A stretch of DNA of 64,000 nt from UBA11524 sp964542315 (GTDB taxonomy: Bacteria; Bacillota; Clostridia; Christensenellales; Aristaeellaceae). Position numbers and translations under genes: made by a program. Shown in pieces: positions 53,172 to 61,619 of this stretch; the stretch's first letter is position 1, and each line of letters starts with the position of its first letter. The notes beneath the pieces were generated by a model that saw only the letters and a program-made list of their open reading frames with translations, had not been told where the DNA came from and searched no databases. The stretch is taken from NCBI GenBank assembly GCA_964542315.1, contig CAZIUA010000004.1:3965-67964 (forward strand), read 5' to 3'.

Positions 53172-56100
53172 TTATTCCTGGTTCGCCAGATTCTGCTTGG
53201 CGGTGGAGAGCATCAGCTTGATGCGGTTGAGCTGATTGACCTCCGACGCGCCGGGATCGTAGTCCACCGCGATGATGTTTGCCTGCGGATACGCCTTCTT
53301 CAGCTGCTTGATGACGCCCTTGCCGACCACATGGTTGGGCAGGCAGGCAAAGGGCTGGATGCAGACGATATTCGGCACACCCGTGGTGATCAGCTCGGCC
53401 ATTTCGCCGGTGAGGAACCAGCCTTCGCCGTACTGATTGCCGATGGACAGGAAGGGCTTTGCCAGTTTGGCGACCTTATCGATGCGCAGGGGCGCGTCAA
53501 AGCGCTTGCTCTTTTCCAGCGCATCCAGCGCAGGCTTGCGCAGCAGATAGATCGCATGGATGCCGATGTCTGACACCAGCTTGGAGCCGCTTCCCAGGAA
53601 TCGATGCTTGTAGGTGCCGTTGTGCAGCGAATAGTTCATGAAGTCCATCAGGTCGGGCACGACAGCCTCGGCACCCTCTCGCTCCAGCAGCTCCACCAGA
53701 TGGTTGTTCGCCAGCGGCATGTACTTCACGAGGATCTCGCCCACCACGCCGACGCGAGGCTTGCGCAGCGTCTCATCGATGGGCAGCGCGTCGAATGCCT
53801 CGATGATGCCCTTGCACACGCGCGAATAGCTCCACTTGCTGTGCTTGTTGATCAGGCTGTCGATGGCGATCTCTTGCCACTGGGCGTGGAGCGCATTGGC
53901 GGAGCCGGCTTCCAGCTCATACGGGCGGACGCGGTACAGGCATCGCATGAACAAATCGCCGTACACAACGCCCTGTGCGGCGCGGAAGAGGAGCTTCAGC
54001 GGCACCTTGAAGCCGCTGTTGTGTTCCAGGCCGACCGCATTGAGCGAAATGACCGGGATATGCCCCAGATTCGCCTTGTCCAGTGCGCGGCGGATGAAGC
54101 CGATGTAGTTGCTCGCACGGCAGCAGCCGCCGGTCTGGGTCATGATGATGGCCAACTTGTTCGTGTCATAGCGGCCGGAGAGCACGGCCTCCATGATCTG
54201 TCCGACGACGGTGATGGACGGGAAGCAGGCGTCATTGTTGACGTATTTCAGGCCGGTGTCGATGGCCGTGCGGTTGTCGTTATCCAGCACTTCCATGTTG
54301 AAGCCGTATTGGCGGAACACGGGTTCCAAAATGTCGAAGTGGATGGGGCTCATCTGCGGCGCGAGGATGGTATACCCTTCGCGGAACATCTCCTTGGTGA
54401 ATTCCGTCCGGTGATAGGCGGCGCTTTCCGGCTGAGCGGTGATGTGTCGCTCCTTGCGCAGCTTCATCGCGGCGAGCAGGCTGCGGATGCGGATGCGCAC
54501 CGCGCCCAGGTTGTTCACCTCGTCGATCTTGAGTACCGTATAGAGCTTGTTGCTCTTCTGCAGGATCTCGTTGACCTGATCCGTGGTAACGGCATCCAGG
54601 CCGCAGCCAAAGGAGTTGAGCTGCACCAGTTCCAGATCATCGCGGGTGGAAACGAATTCCGCCGCGTTATACAGGCGGGAGTGATACACCCACTGGTCCA
54701 GCACGCGCAGGGGGGCCGTGGGATTATCCAGCTGGGGCAGGCTGTCCTCGGTGAAAACATACAGCCCGTAGGATGCGATCAGCTCCGGGATGCCGTGGTT
54801 GATTTCCGGGTCGATGTGATACGGGCGACCGGCCAGCACCACGCCGTTTTCGCCGCGCTGCTCCATTTCGTGCAGCAGCTCCGCACCCTTGGCACGGATG
54901 TCCGCCTTCGCCTGCTGCTGTTCAGCCCAGGCTGCATGGACAGCAGCCTTCACTTCCGCCTCAGGGATGCCCCATTCGCGCTGGCACACGTCGATGAGCC
55001 GGTGCGCGGCGGTCTGTTCGCTGGTGAAGGCGATGAACGGGCGGATGTAATGCACTTCGCCCGAGGTAACTGCCTCGACATTGTTCTTCAGGTTCTCAGC
55101 GTAGGAAACGACAATGGGGCAGTTGAAGTGATTTTGCGCCTTGCCGTTTTCCTGATGCTCATAGAACACGCAGGGGTGGAAGATTGTCTTGACGCCCTCG
55201 TTGATGAGCCATTGTACATGACCATGCGCGAGCTTCGCCGGGTAGCATTCGGACTCCGAGGGGATGGACTCCATGCCCAGCTCGTAGAGCTTGCGCGTGG
55301 AAAGGGGAGACAGCACGGCGCGGATGCCCAATTCGCGGAAGAACGTCGCCCAGAAGGGGTAGTTCTCATACATGTTCAGCACACGGGGCAGGCCGACAGT
55401 ACCGCGAGGCGCGTTTTCTTCCGCCAGCGGCTCATAGCGGAAGAGTCGCTCCCGCTTGTATTCCACCATGCTCGGGCCCTTGCGCTCACTGTGGCTGGCA
55501 CCAAGCCCCTTTTCGCAGCGGTTGCCGGTGATGTGCCGGTTGCCGTTGGAGAAGCGGTTGATGGTCAGCGTGCAGCGGTTCGTGCAGCCCTTGCAGCGCG
55601 TGGTGGAGGTCTCGTATTGCAGCGCGAGGATGTCGTCCAGCGCCAGCATGGTCGTGGGCTGGCCGTGATACCGGCTGCGAGCGATCAGCGCCGCGCCGAA
55701 TGCACCCATCATGCCGGAAATGTCGGGGCAGGTGGCCTCCACACCGGCGATCTTCTCGAATGCGCGCAGCACCGCCTGATTATGGAACGTGCCGCCCTGC
55801 ACCACGATGTGATCGCCCAGCTCAGAGGCATCCGCCAGCTTGATGACCTTATACAGTGCGTTCTTGATGACCGAATACGCCAAACCGGCGGAAATATCGG
55901 AGACCGGTGCGCCTTCCTTCTGCGCCTGCTTCACGTTGGAATTCATGAAGACCGTGCAGCGCGTGCCCAGATCGATGGGGTGCGCCGCGAAGAGCGCCTC
56001 GTTGGCGAATTCCTTTGCCGTATAGCCCAGGGAATTGGCGAAGCTCTCGATGAAGGAGCCGCAGCCGGAGGAGCAGGCCTCGTTGAGCAGCACCGTGTCC

Positions 56101-57428
56101 ACGCAGCCATCGCGGAGCTTGATGCACTTCATGTCCTGACCGCCGATATCCAGCACACAGTCCACCTGCGGATCGAAGAACGCAGCCGCCGTGCAGTGCG
56201 CGATGGTTTCGACCTCGCCTTCATCCAGGGAGAAGGCGGATTTCAGCAGCGTTTCGCCATAACCGGTGGAGCATGCACGCACGATGTGCGCCGTGTCAGG
56301 CAGCTGCTCCTTCAGTTCCGCGATGGCCGCCATGGCCGTCTTGATGGGATTGCCCTGGTTGTTCGCGTAGTAGCTGAACAGCAGCTGGCCGTCCTGGCCG
56401 ATCAGTGCGGCCTTGGTGGTGGTAGAACCCGCATCGATGCCCAAGAAGCAATCGCCGGAATAGGTCTTGATATCGCCCTTGGACACGGATGCACGCTGGT
56501 GGCGCGCACGGAAGGCGTCATAATCCGCCTGAGAGGCGAAAAGGGGATCAAGGCGTTTGAGCTCAAAGCTCATCTGCACGCCCTTTTCGAGCCGCTCCAT
56601 CACGGTCTCAAGCGGGATGGGCGTAGCATCCGCCGCTTCCATCGCGGCGCCCATAGCAGCGAAGAGGTGGGAGTTTTCCGGATCCACGGTGGTTTCCGCC
56701 GTCAGCCCCAGCGTGCGGACGAAGGCTGCTTTCAGCTCCGTCAGGAAATGTAGCGGGCCGCCCAGGAAAGCCACACAGCCGCGGATGGGCTTGCCGCAGG
56801 CCAGGCCGGAAATGGTCTGATTCACCACCGCCTGGAAGATGGAGGCGGCCAGATCAGCGCGTGCTGCACCCTCATTGATCAGCGGCTGAATATCCGTCTT
56901 GGCGAACACGCCGCAGCGCGCCGCGATGGGGTAGATGCGCTGGTACTGGGCGGCCTCGCGGTTCAGCCCTTCCGCATCCGTCTGAAGGAGCGCTGCCATC
57001 TGGTCGATGAAGGAGCCTGTGCCGCCTGCACAGACGCCGTTCATGCGCTCCTCCAGGCCGCCGGTGAAATAGATGATCTTCGCGTCTTCGCCGCCCAGCT
57101 CGATGGCGACATCCGTCTGGGGCGCCTGCTTCTTCAGCGCCGTGGCGACGGCTACCACTTCCTGCACAAAGCTGATATCAAGTGCCTTGCCCAGATTGAT
57201 CGCGCCCGAACCGGTGATGCGCATCTTCAGGTTGCAATCGCCCAGGCATTCCTTCGCCTCACGCAGCAGCGCCGCAAGGGTTTGCTGGGTCTGCGCCATA
57301 TGGCGGCGATACTGCCCGTAGAGCATCTGCCCCTCGTCGTTCTGGATGACGAGCTTCACAGTGGTCGAACCGACATCAATGCCGGCCTGGTAGGCGGGGA
57401 GGCTTTCGTACCGTTCGCTTTGGTTCAT
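53172..57428 (-). CDS. 2-hydroxyacyl-CoA dehydratase activase-type fusion protein (BcrAD/BadFG-DUF2229)
   Basis: A 1418-residue cytoplasmic protein. Two ASKHA ATPase domains come first (AGIDVGSTTVKLV near residue 15, and LGIDAGSTTTKAALI near 325), each with the GGQD/GGED and CAGGTGSF/CSSGCGSF motifs that hold the bridging [4Fe-4S] cluster in dimeric activators. A Cys motif CKGCTNRC starts the DUF2229 region, and the last ~500 residues resemble dehydratase subunits (GCGLDAVTTDQ, MTQTGGCCRASNYI). The family is widespread in Clostridia, but its substrate is unknown; ATP-driven low-potential electron transfer is inferred. The start is ATG 57428 behind GGAG. No dehydratase subunit gene is adjacent. 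Confidence 0.9.
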   Translation of the reverse strand: MNQSERYESLPAYQAGIDVGSTTVKLVIQNDEGQMLYGQYRRHMAQTQQTLAALLREAKECLGDCNLKMRITGSGAINLGKALDISFVQEVVAVATALKKQAPQTDVAIELGGEDAKIIYFTGGLEERMNGVCAGGTGSFIDQMAALLQTDAEGLNREAAQYQRIYPIAARCGVFAKTDIQPLINEGAARADLAASIFQAVVNQTISGLACGKPIRGCVAFLGGPLHFLTELKAAFVRTLGLTAETTVDPENSHLFAAMGAAMEAADATPIPLETVMERLEKGVQMSFELKRLDPLFASQADYDAFRARHQRASVSKGDIKTYSGDCFLGIDAGSTTTKAALIGQDGQLLFSYYANNQGNPIKTAMAAIAELKEQLPDTAHIVRACSTGYGETLLKSAFSLDEGEVETIAHCTAAAFFDPQVDCVLDIGGQDMKCIKLRDGCVDTVLLNEACSSGCGSFIESFANSLGYTAKEFANEALFAAHPIDLGTRCTVFMNSNVKQAQKEGAPVSDISAGLAYSVIKNALYKVIKLADASELGDHIVVQGGTFHNQAVLRAFEKIAGVEATCPDISGMMGAFGAALIARSRYHGQPTTMLALDDILALQYETSTTRCKGCTNRCTLTINRFSNGNRHITGNRCEKGLGASHSERKGPSMVEYKRERLFRYEPLAEENAPRGTVGLPRVLNMYENYPFWATFFRELGIRAVLSPLSTRKLYELGMESIPSESECYPAKLAHGHVQWLINEGVKTIFHPCVFYEHQENGKAQNHFNCPIVVSYAENLKNNVEAVTSGEVHYIRPFIAFTSEQTAAHRLIDVCQREWGIPEAEVKAAVHAAWAEQQQAKADIRAKGAELLHEMEQRGENGVVLAGRPYHIDPEINHGIPELIASYGLYVFTEDSLPQLDNPTAPLRVLDQWVYHSRLYNAAEFVSTRDDLELVQLNSFGCGLDAVTTDQVNEILQKSNKLYTVLKIDEVNNLGAVRIRIRSLLAAMKLRKERHITAQPESAAYHRTEFTKEMFREGYTILAPQMSPIHFDILEPVFRQYGFNMEVLDNDNRTAIDTGLKYVNNDACFPSITVVGQIMEAVLSGRYDTNKLAIIMTQTGGCCRASNYIGFIRRALDKANLGHIPVISLNAVGLEHNSGFKVPLKLLFRAAQGVVYGDLFMRCLYRVRPYELEAGSANALHAQWQEIAIDSLINKHSKWSYSRVCKGIIEAFDALPIDETLRKPRVGVVGEILVKYMPLANNHLVELLEREGAEAVVPDLMDFMNYSLHNGTYKHRFLGSGSKLVSDIGIHAIYLLRKPALDALEKSKRFDAPLRIDKVAKLAKPFLSIGNQYGEGWFLTGEMAELITTGVPNIVCIQPFACLPNHVVGKGVIKQLKKAYPQANIIAVDYDPGASEVNQLNRIKLMLSTAKQNLANQE

Positions 57429-57487
57429 ATTCCTGATCTCCAACTTCCATCTCAAGGATATATGGCCTGAAATCAGCCATGATCAAA

Positions 57488-57559
57488 GCGGCTGCCATGA
57501 CGGACAGCCGCATTTCGCTTTCGGCGGTGTATTTTTCGGCATTTTTGCGAAAAATACAC
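57488..57559 (-). promoter_or_regulatory. Two hairpins upstream of the activase gene
   Basis: Two perfect inverted repeats lie 60-130 nt upstream of the start codon: GTGTATTTTTCG/CGAAAAATACAC (12 bp, 57527-57559) and GCGGCTG/CAGCCGC (7 bp, 57488-57511), the latter followed on the minus strand by TTTGATC. They could be an operator plus an attenuator. No known riboswitch motif was recognised. Confidence 0.45.
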
Positions 57560-57640
57560 CTATGTAACTGTAATGTTCTGCTGTGAACTAAATATGAAGC
57601 GATCGTAAATAATGTCGAAACATGGCGCGATTTTCGCACG

Positions 57641-57668
57641 AAAAAAGCTGCTCTCGCTGGAGCGCAGC
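57641..57668 (-). terminator. Terminator after the 107-aa protein
   Basis: Minus-strand stem GCTGCGCTC/GAGAGCAGC (one mismatch) followed by TTTTTT. Confidence 0.85.
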
Positions 57669-57679
57669 CTTTCCATCGC

Positions 57680-58003
57680 TTACTTGTCGAACACAAAGGG
57701 ATTGCCGTTCTGCGGGTCAAAGGTGACCTTGCCGGTCAGGCGGACGTCTGCAGTGCCCTCCGGGATCGGCATGGAATCCACGCAGAAATCCTTGGTGGAT
57801 TCGCTGCCGATCATATAAACGGTGGTCGCAGCCGTGTCGATGGAGAAGGACTTCTCCTCGCCGTTCTTCAGTTCGCCCAGTTTGCGACAAGCGGCGCCCT
57901 TGATGGTCAGCTCATTGGCCGCTGCATCCGCCACATAAACCAGCATCTTGCCCAGGAAGCCGGCAAAGCTCTTGTTGCGCTTGATCGTCAGTGTACGTGC
58001 CAC
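57680..58003 (-). CDS. Conserved hypothetical protein (107 aa)
   Basis: A 107-residue soluble protein, mostly beta-strands. It begins ARTLTIKRNKSFAGFLGKML and contains NELTIKGAACRKLGELKNGE and a final VTFDPQNGNPFVF. The start is GTG 58003 because GAGGAGGTGTTGAAT places a strong ribosome site. It has a full consensus promoter (TTGACA-N17-TATAAT) and its own terminator, so it should be well expressed. The Lys-rich N terminus and small beta-sandwich composition do not identify a function, and I recognise no named family. Confidence 0.7.
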   Translation of the reverse strand: MARTLTIKRNKSFAGFLGKMLVYVADAAANELTIKGAACRKLGELKNGEEKSFSIDTAATTVYMIGSESTKDFCVDSMPIPEGTADVRLTGKVTFDPQNGNPFVFDK

Positions 58004-58028
58004 ATTCAACACCTCCTCTCTGCGATCT

Positions 58029-58057
58029 ATTATAGTCCAAACAAAGAATACTGTCAA
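58029..58057 (-). promoter_or_regulatory. Consensus SigA promoter of the 107-aa protein
   Basis: Minus strand: perfect -35 TTGACA, 17-nt spacer, perfect -10 TATAAT. Confidence 0.9.
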
Positions 58058-58071
58058 GATGAACAAAGGGC

Positions 58072-58100
58072 TTTCTATGATCGCATATATGTGCTATAAT
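58072..58100 (+). promoter_or_regulatory. Promoter of the ZIP transporter gene
   Basis: -10 TATAAT with a weak -35 TTTCTA 17 nt upstream, 33 nt before the start codon. Confidence 0.6.
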
Positions 58101-58133
58101 CATGTCGAATCAACTACAAAAGGAGCGACTCAC

Positions 58134-58886
58134 ATGCAGATCGTGTTTCTGACGGCCCTCGGCGTTGGCGGGGCTACACTCGTTGGTGCATTGCTGGGAT
58201 TCATTTTCCGCAGCATTTCCCATCGTTTTTCGGATATCGTGCTCTCGTTTGCAGCGGGCGTCATGCTGGCGGCGGCTGTGCTCGGCCTGATCCTGCCGTC
58301 CATCGAGTACGGCGGCGAATGGGGCCTGCTGTATACCATCCCGGGCATTATCGTCGGCGCGCTGTGCCTGAATCTGCTGGATAAGCTCGTGCCGCATCTG
58401 CATAAGCTCGTCGGTACGGACAGCGAAGCGCATCATAACGCCAGCCTGGACAAGGTGCTGCTCTTTGTCATGGCCATTGCGATCCACAACCTGCCTGAAG
58501 GCCTCGCAGCGGGTGTGGGCTTCGGCTCGGAGGACATTTCCCACGCGTTGCTGATCGCAGGCAGCATCGCCCTGCAGAACATCCCGGAGAGCATGGTCAT
58601 CATCGCGCCGATGCTGGCTGCAGGCGTCTCCACGAAGCGGACGATGCTCGCGGCAGCTATGACGGGCGCGGTGGAGGTCGTTGGCACGTTGCTGGGCTAT
58701 TACACCGTCAGCATTTCGCAGGCCGTGCTGCCCTTTGCACTGGCCTTTGCCGGCGGCACCATGCTCTATGTCATCAGCGACGAGATGATCCCGGAGACCC
58801 ATGCGCATGGTGCTGAGCGCGGTGCCACCTGGGCGCTGCTTATTGGCTTTTGTGTGATGCTGATTTCGGATGTGCTGCTGAGCTAA
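58134..58886 (+). CDS. ZIP-family metal transporter
   Basis: A 250-residue protein with about eight membrane helices. The conserved metal-site helices are visible: IAIHNLPEGLAAGVGFG (helix 4, HNxPEG) and IALQNIPESMVIIAPM (helix 5, QNxPE, with Gln replacing the usual first His). This arrangement fits the GufA/ZupT-like branch importing Zn2+, Fe2+ or other divalent metals. The His-containing loop LVPHLHKLVGTDSEAHHN lies before the core helices. The start is ATG 58134 with AAAAGGAG upstream. The gene is monocistronic and divergent from the 107-aa protein. Confidence 0.9.
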   Translation: MQIVFLTALGVGGATLVGALLGFIFRSISHRFSDIVLSFAAGVMLAAAVLGLILPSIEYGGEWGLLYTIPGIIVGALCLNLLDKLVPHLHKLVGTDSEAHHNASLDKVLLFVMAIAIHNLPEGLAAGVGFGSEDISHALLIAGSIALQNIPESMVIIAPMLAAGVSTKRTMLAAAMTGAVEVVGTLLGYYTVSISQAVLPFALAFAGGTMLYVISDEMIPETHAHGAERGATWALLIGFCVMLISDVLLS

Positions 58887-58921
58887 TGCAAGCAGATCAG
58901 CGTTTTTCTCCAGTACAGCAG

Positions 58922-58950
58922 TTGTAATTTTCCTGACTTTGCGATAAAAT
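58922..58950 (+). promoter_or_regulatory. SigA promoter of ddh
   Basis: -35 TTGTAA, 17-nt spacer, -10 TAAAAT. Confidence 0.7.
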
Positions 58951-59011
58951 AGCATGGTGCGGTGTGCAATACGCCGCATCCATGTCAAACCAACAGAAAG
59001 GGATGATTTCC

Positions 59012-60001
59012 TTGGCAGGAAAGATCCGTGTGGCCATCCTTGGCTATGGCAATCTCGGCCGCGGCGTGGAAGCCGCCATGCCGCATCAGCCTGATATGAC
59101 TTTGCAGGCGATCTTCACCCGTCGCGCGCCTGAGACCCTTCACCCCATGACGGATGTGCCTGTTTACCATGTGGACGAGCTGCTGGCACACAAGGACGAG
59201 ATTGATGTGCTCATCCTCTGCGGCGGCAGTGCGACCGATCTGCCTGTGCAGAGTCCGGAATGGGCTGCGCATTTCAATATCGTGGACAGTTTCGACAACC
59301 ACTCCCGCATTCCGGAGCATTTCGATGCGGTGGACGCTGCCGCCCGCGTCGCCGGTACGACTGCGCTGATCTCCGTCGGCTGGGATCCCGGTCTGTTCAG
59401 CCTCCAGCGCCTGCTGGGCAACTGCGTGCTGCCCAATGGCAAGGATTATACCTTCTGGGGGAAGGGCGTCAGCCAGGGGCATTCGGATGCCATCCGCCGG
59501 ATCGATGGCGTGAAGGACGCCAAGCAGTACACCATTCCGGTGGAATCCGCGCTGGAGCGTGTTCGCGCAGGGGAGGATCCTGAGCTGACTGCGCGCGAAA
59601 AGCACCTGCGTGAGTGCTTCGTCGTCGCGGAGGAAGGCGCTGATCTTGCCCGCATCGAACGGGAGATCAAGACCATGCCTGCGTATTTCGAGCCCTATGA
59701 CACCACGGTGCATTTCATCACCGAGGAGGAGCTCAAGCGCGACCACAGCGGCATTCCCCATGGCGGATTCGTCCTGCGCAGCGGCGTCACCGGCCTCCAC
59801 GGCGAGACCCGTCAGATGATCGAATACCAGCTGACGCTCGGCTCCAATCCGGAATTCACCTCCAGCGTGCTGGTGATGTGCGCCCGTGCAGCCGTGCGGA
59901 TGAACCGCGAGGGCCAGGTGGGCTGCAAGACCATTCTGGATGTCGCACCGGCGTATTTCTCACCGAAGGACGGCGCTGAACTCCGCCGTACCCTGCTGTA
60001 A
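59012..60001 (+). CDS. ddh: meso-Diaminopimelate dehydrogenase
   Basis: A 329-residue NADPH-dependent enzyme that makes meso-diaminopimelate from tetrahydrodipicolinate in a single step, for lysine and peptidoglycan. The Rossmann motif is VAILGYGNLGRGVE. LCGGSATDLP, SVGWDPGLFSL, FWGKGVSQGHSDAIRRI and the C-terminal DVAPAYFSP are the Ddh substrate-site signatures. The start is probably TTG 59012 (GAAAGGGATG upstream); the in-frame ATG 59003 is too close to the ribosome site. It is monocistronic with its own promoter and a strong terminator. Confidence 0.94.
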   Translation: MAGKIRVAILGYGNLGRGVEAAMPHQPDMTLQAIFTRRAPETLHPMTDVPVYHVDELLAHKDEIDVLILCGGSATDLPVQSPEWAAHFNIVDSFDNHSRIPEHFDAVDAAARVAGTTALISVGWDPGLFSLQRLLGNCVLPNGKDYTFWGKGVSQGHSDAIRRIDGVKDAKQYTIPVESALERVRAGEDPELTAREKHLRECFVVAEEGADLARIEREIKTMPAYFEPYDTTVHFITEEELKRDHSGIPHGGFVLRSGVTGLHGETRQMIEYQLTLGSNPEFTSSVLVMCARAAVRMNREGQVGCKTILDVAPAYFSPKDGAELRRTLL

Positions 60002-60015
60002 TCTACCGCAATAGA

Positions 60016-60055
60016 AGATCCCCTGTCAGGCAGCAACGCCTGGCAGGGGATCTTT
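60016..60055. terminator. Bidirectional terminator between ddh and the motor operon
   Basis: Stem AGATCCCCTG-CAGGC/GCCTG-CAGGGGATCT (15 bp with one internal mismatch), then TTTAT on the plus strand. Confidence 0.85.
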
Positions 60056-60070
60056 ATGTGTCCGATTGGC

Positions 60071-60553
60071 TTACTTGATGGTGGTTTTCAGGGTGAAAGG
60101 CACGCCCCAAACGTAGTAGGTGATGGTCACCTCGCGGATCTCGTGCATGTTCACGTCCGTCAGGATGGTCGCGGAGACATCAGCCGTCTGCTGTGCGGGC
60201 AGGGTGATGTTGGCGGTAGAGCCAATCTGCAGCACATCACCCGACATGGGCGTGATCTGCATTTCGATCATTTCAGCGTTGACCGCGCAGTTATTGCGCA
60301 GGCGGACGGTGTAGGTGTAGAACTTGTAATTCTCCGCGCTGGAGAGCTCCTGCGTGCTGATATAGGGGGTGCCGATCACGGCATTGAGGCGGACCTGGTC
60401 GCTTAGCTCCTCAAAGAGCGCCGGCTGATCCTGCGCGAGGGTCGATCCGACACCGACCGCTTCCACATAGATGTTCGAGGACATGTACATATATCCAACA
60501 CCGACCAGCGTGGCGATGAGGACAAGAACAGTCAGAATGGCAAAGTATTTCAT
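60071..60553 (-). CDS. Single-pass membrane protein, third gene of the MotA/MotB-like operon
   Basis: A 160-residue protein. One N-terminal helix (residues ~4-25, FAILTVLVLIATLVGVGYMY) is followed by an extracytoplasmic beta-rich domain (FYTYTVRLRNNCAVNAEMIE, NITLPAQQTADVSATIL, REVTITYYVWGVPF) resembling an Ig or FxLYD-type fold. The start is ATG 60553 with AGGA upstream, 16 nt after the MotB-like gene, so it belongs to that operon. No known family is recognised. It could be an outer-face partner of the motor complex. It is followed by a strong terminator. Confidence 0.7.
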   Translation of the reverse strand: MKYFAILTVLVLIATLVGVGYMYMSSNIYVEAVGVGSTLAQDQPALFEELSDQVRLNAVIGTPYISTQELSSAENYKFYTYTVRLRNNCAVNAEMIEMQITPMSGDVLQIGSTANITLPAQQTADVSATILTDVNMHEIREVTITYYVWGVPFTLKTTIK

Positions 60554-60569
60554 GTTCAATTCCTGCTTT

Positions 60570-61616
60570 TCAATATGAATTTTCCTGCAGCAAGCGGTTC
60601 ATCTCTTCGATCATCTCCGCATCCTTCAGGCTGAATTTGAATTCCACGCGGCGGGATTCGTCGCGGTTCACTTCGTTCGTGCCGGGATAGTAGATCAGGT
60701 CGGTCTCGCTGCGGCCGGTGGCGGTCAGCAGCTTCTGCAGCCGCTCGCGTTCCGGCGTGCCCTCGCGGTACATGCTCAGCACATACATCATGACCTCGTA
60801 TGCACGCTCCTGGGAGAGCTTCATGTTGCTTTCCCAGGTGCCGACGTCATCCGTATGGCCTTCGATGACGATCTGACCCAGATAGTCGGCGTATTCCGGG
60901 CGCAACAGCACTTCCAGATAGATGGGGATGAATCGGTTCAGCAGCGCTTTGCCGTCCGCCATGATGGTGCTGGAGCCAGTCTTGAACAGTACGGCGCTGT
61001 CCAGCACAATGTCGCCGGTGTTTTTGTCCACCGCGGCGGACAGGCTCGAAGCGGACAAGGAAGAGGACAGCTCGGCGATGATCTCGGACTTCACGCCGAC
61101 CATGTTGGCGATTTCGTCGGTCTTGCTGTTGAGTGCGGCCTGCTGAGCATTGACGAGCTGGATGGCGGAATTCAGCTCCTGTTCCTTGCTGTCCAGCTGC
61201 GACTGCAGGATGATGAGCTGCGCTTCCTTGCCGGCGAGGGTGCTCTTTGCTTCCTCCAGGGCAGCCTGGTTTTCACCCAGGACGATGTATGCTTCCTCCA
61301 GGGCGGATTGCTGTTCATCCAGCTGGGTCATGATGACGGTGATCTGTGCGCTTTGGTGATCCATCGTCACCTGCTGCGAGGCGATTTGAAGGGTCTGCTC
61401 GTCCAGCTTGAGCTGCTGATCGGTGATGAGCAGCTTCTGCTTGTCCAGCTCGGCGGATTTGCTCTCCATCATGGTGAAGTACTGGTAGAGGATCACGCAG
61501 AGCATCAGGACGAACATCAGCAGCAGCGCGCACATCAGGTCGGAATAGCTAATCCAGCTCGCACCGGAATTTCCGCCATGCCCTGCGCGGCTGTTGTGGA
61601 TGCGTTGGCGCGCCAT
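60570..61616 (-). CDS. MotB/OmpA-like stator protein (ZorB-like)
   Basis: A 348-residue protein. Residues 1-19 are cytoplasmic, then SWISYSDLMCALLLMFVLML forms the membrane helix with the proton-carrying Asp26. A long coiled coil (~55-170, rich in Gln/Leu/Glu) follows. The C-terminal OmpA/MotB peptidoglycan-binding domain contains VIEGHTDDVGTWESN and LSQERAYEVM, ending in RRVEFKF. The architecture matches MotB, TolR-OmpA and ZorB proteins. It starts 3 nt after the MotA-like gene; that gene's GGAGG end serves as the ribosome site. No flagellar genes are in the window. Confidence 0.88.
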   Translation of the reverse strand: MARQRIHNSRAGHGGNSGASWISYSDLMCALLLMFVLMLCVILYQYFTMMESKSAELDKQKLLITDQQLKLDEQTLQIASQQVTMDHQSAQITVIMTQLDEQQSALEEAYIVLGENQAALEEAKSTLAGKEAQLIILQSQLDSKEQELNSAIQLVNAQQAALNSKTDEIANMVGVKSEIIAELSSSLSASSLSAAVDKNTGDIVLDSAVLFKTGSSTIMADGKALLNRFIPIYLEVLLRPEYADYLGQIVIEGHTDDVGTWESNMKLSQERAYEVMMYVLSMYREGTPERERLQKLLTATGRSETDLIYYPGTNEVNRDESRRVEFKFSLKDAEMIEEMNRLLQENSY

Positions 61617-61619
61617 GCC

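Noticed and set aside
53604..56753. A 1049-codon open frame antisense to the acyl-CoA dehydratase activase
   Set aside because: It has no ribosome site or recognisable motifs; the minus-strand gene has full family motifs. Strong third-position GC bias keeps antisense frames open here.
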